DNA from: Streptomyces sp. NBC_01716
GTDB taxonomy: Bacteria; Actinomycetota; Actinomycetes; Streptomycetales; Streptomycetaceae
DNA length: 64,000 bases
Direction: 5' to 3'
NCBI RefSeq assembly: GCF_036248275.1
Contig: NZ_CP109181.1
Coordinates: 8,246,001 to 8,310,000, forward strand
Shown: positions 61,155-64,000 of the stretch, in pieces
How positions within the stretch are numbered: the stretch's first letter is position 1
How the letters are laid out: every line of letters begins with the position of its first letter
Notes under the pieces: generated by a model
Database searches by the model: none
What the model saw: only the letters and a program-made list of their open reading frames with translations
What the model was told of the DNA's origin: nothing
Translations under genes and position numbers: made by a program

Positions 61155-61940
61155 GTGAGCGAGGAGCACCTTGCGCGACCGGTGGGTCACGACGGAGAGC
61201 GCGACAGGGCGCACGACACGTCGCGCGCCCCGACCGGGGACCGGCGCACGGTCGTCGTCACCGGCGGCACCAGCGGTATCGGCGCCGCCGTCGCCGAGCG
61301 CTTCGCCACCGCGGGCGCCCGCGTTATCGCCGCCGGGCTCGACGCCGGCGGCGCGGCCGGGAGGCTGCCCGAATCGGTCCGCCGCGTCGAGATGGACCTG
61401 ACTCAGGACCGCGCACTCGAAGACCTCCTCGGCGGAATCGAGCGGCTCGACGTCCTCGTCAACGCGGCCGGTGTGATCGCCCGGGGCCGCGAGTACGAAC
61501 CCGAGGTCTTCGCCCATGTCGTCGACGTCAACCTCACCGGCACCATGCGCGCCTGCGTCGCCTCGCACGACCTGCTGCGCCGCTCGGGCGGCTGCGTCGT
61601 CAACGTCGCCTCCATGCTGAGCTTCTTCGGCGGCCCCCGGGTGCCCGCCTACACGGCCAGCAAGGGCGGTATCACCCAGCTCACCAAGGCGCTCGCCGTC
61701 GCCTGGGCGGGGGACGGCATCCGCGTCAACGCGGTGGCGCCGGGATGGATCCGTACGGCCCTGACGGCGGACCTGCGGGCCGACGACGAGGTGGCCCGGC
61801 GGATCATCGACCGGACCCCGCTGGGGCGTTGGGGCGAGCCGGCCGACGTGGCCGGCGCCGTGACGTTCCTCTGCGGCGAGGACGCGCGGTTCGTCACCGG
61901 AGCCGTACTCCCCGTCGACGGCGGATATCTCGCCGCCTGA
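61155..61940 (+). CDS. Short-chain dehydrogenase/reductase (SDR)
   Basis: 261 aa. I chose the GTG at 61155, which has GGAGGG 7 bases upstream; the ATG at 61149 is too close to that site. Classical SDR: cofactor motif VVVTGGTSGIGAAV (about residue 34), NAAG (about 107), catalytic Ser in VVNVASMLSFFG, Tyr-x-x-x-Lys in AYTASKGGI, and the PGWIRTAL loop. NAD(P)-dependent oxidation/reduction of an alcohol or ketone. It precedes the cupin dioxygenase gene by 33 bp and likely supplies or uses its substrate. Confidence 0.92.
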   Translation: MSEEHLARPVGHDGERDRAHDTSRAPTGDRRTVVVTGGTSGIGAAVAERFATAGARVIAAGLDAGGAAGRLPESVRRVEMDLTQDRALEDLLGGIERLDVLVNAAGVIARGREYEPEVFAHVVDVNLTGTMRACVASHDLLRRSGGCVVNVASMLSFFGGPRVPAYTASKGGITQLTKALAVAWAGDGIRVNAVAPGWIRTALTADLRADDEVARRIIDRTPLGRWGEPADVAGAVTFLCGEDARFVTGAVLPVDGGYLAA

Positions 61941-61973
61941 ACTGCCGGCTCCCCACCCCCAGGAGGAGAGAAG

Positions 61974-62477
61974 ATGACCGACCCGCAAGGCCCCGTGATC
62001 CCCCTGTCCACCATGGTCCCGGAGGAGATCGCCGTCGCCGCCCTGCCCGACGACGACCGGATCTGGGTGCCGCAGGCTCCCCACGTCTGGTTCCGCCCGC
62101 TGATGTTCAACACCGTCACCGGCCAGTGGTGCAATCTCCTCAAGGTCACGGCGGCGGGGATCGTTTCACGCCACCGGCACCCCGGAGTCGTCTTCGGCTA
62201 CGTCATCAAGGGCAAGTGGCACTACCACGAGCACGACTGGGTCGCCGAGGCAGGACACTTCGTCTACGAGCCCCCGGGCGAGATCCATACGCTGGCCGTG
62301 CCGGCGGACTGCGACGAGATGATCACGTTCTTCAACATCACCGGGGCGATGGCGTATGTCGACGACAACGGGGTCCAGACCGGCTACGAGGACACCTTCA
62401 CAAAGATCGACATGTGTCGTGCCCACTACACGGAAAATGGTCTCGGCGCCGACTACGTGAATCGGTTCATTCGCTGA
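61974..62477 (+). CDS. Cupin, 2,4'-dihydroxyacetophenone dioxygenase family
   Basis: 167 aa with strong GGAGGAG ribosome binding site. Cupin fold with metal-binding residues in SRHRHPGVVFGYVIKGKWHYHEHDW (His pair and Glu equivalents) and EPPGEIHTL (third His). It resembles the 2,4'-dihydroxyacetophenone dioxygenase family, whose founding member is an Fe-dependent enzyme that cleaves the C-C bond of an alpha-hydroxy ketone; most homologues are uncharacterised. Next to an SDR and a LysR regulator, it fits an aromatic or alpha-hydroxyketone catabolic unit. Confidence 0.85.
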   Translation: MTDPQGPVIPLSTMVPEEIAVAALPDDDRIWVPQAPHVWFRPLMFNTVTGQWCNLLKVTAAGIVSRHRHPGVVFGYVIKGKWHYHEHDWVAEAGHFVYEPPGEIHTLAVPADCDEMITFFNITGAMAYVDDNGVQTGYEDTFTKIDMCRAHYTENGLGADYVNRFIR

Positions 62478-62522
62478 ACAAACCCTCCATAGCCCCCGTG
62501 ACCTGCGAGGTAGGCTCCCCTG

Positions 62523-62545
62523 CCTAGGTGAAGACCTAGGTGAAG
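62523..62545 (+). repeat. Tandem 11-bp direct repeat upstream of LysR gene
   Basis: CCTAGGTGAAG at 62523-62533 and again at 62535-62545, one base apart. Each copy includes the palindrome CCTAGG. It sits just ahead of the start at 62559 and may be an autoregulatory site or a recent small duplication. Confidence 0.8.
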
Positions 62546-62558
62546 GGACGGGGACTCA

Positions 62559-63527
62559 ATGGACATCGGGAGCGTCTACCACTACCGGATCGACTGGATC
62601 GCCAGCTTTGTGGCCGTGGCCCACCACGGCGGATTCTCCGCCGCTGCGAAGGCCCTCTACCGCTCACAACCCAGAGTCAGCAGCCATGTCGCGGAGCTGG
62701 AACGGCTCCTCGGCACCCGGCTGCTCGACCGCTCCGTGCAGCCCGCCGTCCTCACTCCCGAGGGCCGCGGGCTGCTGCCGCACGCCGAGGAGATCCTGCG
62801 CCGGCTCAATGTCCTGGCCGACCTCACCGGAGGGACGATTTCCGGACAGGTCAGACTCGGGGCATACCCGAGCGCTGCCTCGTACCTCTATCCACTGGCC
62901 GTACGCGCCCTGCGGATCACCCACCCCCAGGTGCGGCTCGTGCTGCGCGAGGGACCCAGCGTCGCGCTCGGCACCGATCTCGTGAGCGGCGACCTCGACC
63001 TCGCGATACGCCCCCTCCATCCGCTCATCAACTCCGATCTGGTCGCCAGCCGGGTGCTCTGGCGCGAGCCCCTCGTCGCCGTCTTCCGCGCCGACCATCC
63101 GCTCGCGCGCGTCGGGTCCGTACGCCTCGCGCAGACCGCGATGCTCCCGGTGATCAGCATCGGCGAGAGCGGCGAGGGCCAGGCCCGCCAGTACGAGACC
63201 AACCTCGCCTTCGCCAACGCCGGACTCAACCCGGTCATCGCGGCCCAGACGAACCAGCCGCAGACCCTCATCTCCCTCGTACGCCACGGACTTGGCGTCG
63301 GCATCACCAACAGCCTCGCCATGACGACCGCGAACACCGAGGGCGTGGCACTGGTCCCCATCGCCGATCCGCAGTGCGAGCGCGCCGTCGCCGCCTGGTG
63401 GCGCGCCGGACCGGTCGTCTCACCCGCCGTCGAGGCCGTGCGCGAGGTCATCGGGAAACTGCCGATGCCGCGGTGGCCGTGGGGCGAGGAAGCCGAGTGC
63501 GGGCGTACCGCGAAAGCGGGGCGGTGA
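62559..63527 (+). CDS. LysR family transcriptional regulator
   Basis: 322 aa. N-terminal winged helix with FVAVAHHGGFSAAAKALYRSQPRVSSHVAELERLLGTRLLDR (about residues 16-58) and a periplasmic-binding-like effector domain. Same orientation as the SDR-cupin pair, 81 bp downstream; LysR genes usually regulate neighbours, so that pair is the likely target. Its effector domain resembles the convergent LysR gene at the window edge. Confidence 0.92.
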   Translation: MDIGSVYHYRIDWIASFVAVAHHGGFSAAAKALYRSQPRVSSHVAELERLLGTRLLDRSVQPAVLTPEGRGLLPHAEEILRRLNVLADLTGGTISGQVRLGAYPSAASYLYPLAVRALRITHPQVRLVLREGPSVALGTDLVSGDLDLAIRPLHPLINSDLVASRVLWREPLVAVFRADHPLARVGSVRLAQTAMLPVISIGESGEGQARQYETNLAFANAGLNPVIAAQTNQPQTLISLVRHGLGVGITNSLAMTTANTEGVALVPIADPQCERAVAAWWRAGPVVSPAVEAVREVIGKLPMPRWPWGEEAECGRTAKAGR

Positions 63528-63543
63528 AACCAGGGCGGTGAAA

Positions 63544-63572
63544 GCGGGCCGTTGAAACGCGTGCCGGCCCGC
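63544..63572. terminator. Hairpin between convergent LysR genes
   Basis: GCGGGCCG (63544-63551) and CGGCCCGC (63565-63572), perfect 8-bp stem with 13-nt loop. A second short palindrome TATTCG-N5-CGAATA lies at 63580-63596 in an AT-richer patch. Confidence 0.55.
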
Positions 63573-63639
63573 ATCCCGTTATTCGTTCTCCGAATACCCC
63601 GCCTTCGATATCCGAATTGACCGGCGCGGCCCGCGTGGA

Positions 63640-64000
63640 TTACGTCAGCCGCTGAGTACCGGCCGGAATGGGCGCTTCGAGGATTTCCCTCAACAGCGTA
63701 CGCGCCGCCGGAATCAGCGGCCGATTGGCATCCCAGTGCACCGCGACCCGGCGCCCGCACGCGGCGTCGAGACGCCGGATCGTCACGTCCCTGGTGTCCG
63801 CCGTCGACACCGCGAGATGGTTGGTGACCCCCACCCCGAGCCGGCTGCGGACGAGCGAGACGAGCGTCTGCGGCTGGTTCGTCGCCTGTACGGCCTCCGG
63901 CTCGAAACCCTGCTCCCGGAAGACCTTGTATGTCTCGAAACCGGGCACGTCCGGTGAGCCGAGCCGCCCGATGGTGATCAGCGGATAGGCCGCGACGGCC
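63640..64000 (-). CDS. LysR family regulator, C-terminal part (runs off window)
   Basis: The last 119 codons of a minus-strand gene that continues past base 64000. The visible part is the end of a LysR effector-binding domain (YPLITIGRLGSPDVPGFETY, QATNQPQTLVSLVRSRLGVGVTNHLAV). It is clearly related to the same region of the convergent LysR gene (QTNQPQTLISLVRHGLGVGITNSLAM). DNA-binding domain not visible. Confidence 0.88.
   Translation of the reverse strand, partial: AVAAYPLITIGRLGSPDVPGFETYKVFREQGFEPEAVQATNQPQTLVSLVRSRLGVGVTNHLAVSTADTRDVTIRRLDAACGRRVAVHWDANRPLIPAARTLLREILEAPIPAGTQRLT

Overview
The window is high-GC actinobacterial chromosome, almost certainly Streptomyces. Codon third positions are strongly G/C, GTG starts are frequent, and genes are packed with 4-bp ATGA or GTGA overlaps. 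The gene content fits: an NsdA/NsdB-type TPR regulator, a DUF397 protein, Tat-type secreted hydrolases, a class F-like sortase, many TetR/ROK/LysR regulators, and one gene with a rare in-frame TTA codon, the usual sign of bldA control. I saw no rRNA, tRNA, CRISPR array, transposase or integrase. It reads as accessory or chromosome-arm material mixed with conserved housekeeping-like genes.

Left part (1-33200). An ABC-2 exporter pair (5'-truncated, with an apparent in-frame deletion in the ATPase signature region), a GNAT acetyltransferase, a sortase with a secreted membrane-anchored partner, a TetR regulator and small partner, an RlmG-like 23S rRNA methyltransferase, and a membrane protein with two RCK/TrkA domains. 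Then a PI-PLC-like secreted protein, an ATP-dependent DNA ligase, an MpaB-type oxygenase overlapping a Ser/Thr kinase-TPR fusion, an FAD oxidoreductase, an MFS transporter, a serine hydrolase, a Ca2+/H+ antiporter, an MMPL transporter, a lone phenylacetate-CoA ligase, a GH95 alpha-fucosidase-type enzyme with a candidate leaderless promoter, a baeRF protein and a peptidoglycan amidase.

Middle (33200-46600). A complete carbohydrate uptake and oxidation cluster: a divergent ROK regulator, RbsA-type ATPase, two RbsC-type permeases, a lipoprotein binding protein and a sugar isomerase/epimerase, all translationally coupled. A large secreted ThuA / PQQ-type sugar dehydrogenase / PKD / CBM6 protein follows. 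Next come an aminoglycoside-phosphotransferase-fold kinase and, divergent from it, an NsdA/NsdB-family regulator with nested palindromes in its upstream region.

Right part (46600-64000). A PAS-SpoIIE phosphatase with a TTA codon is separated from its convergent neighbour by a perfect 28-bp tandem duplication that carries both stop codons. Then follows the most unusual segment: five minus-strand genes with overlapping ends (54548 down to 48220) encoding an unrecognised 253-aa protein, a radical SAM enzyme, a CHAT (caspase-like) protease with a helical/TPR-like tail, a NUDIX hydrolase and a degenerate PfkB-type kinase. I know of no described system with this composition; it is the best candidate for a novel module (peptide maturation/proteolysis, signalling or immunity). 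Beyond it lie a TetR-DUF1304 operon under a 17-bp perfect inverted repeat, a glutaminase-STAS fusion, a secreted endonuclease I, a polysaccharide-degradation pair (GH16 with a DasR-like upstream element, GH18 chitinase), and an SDR-cupin dioxygenase-LysR cluster facing a second, related LysR gene cut by the window edge.
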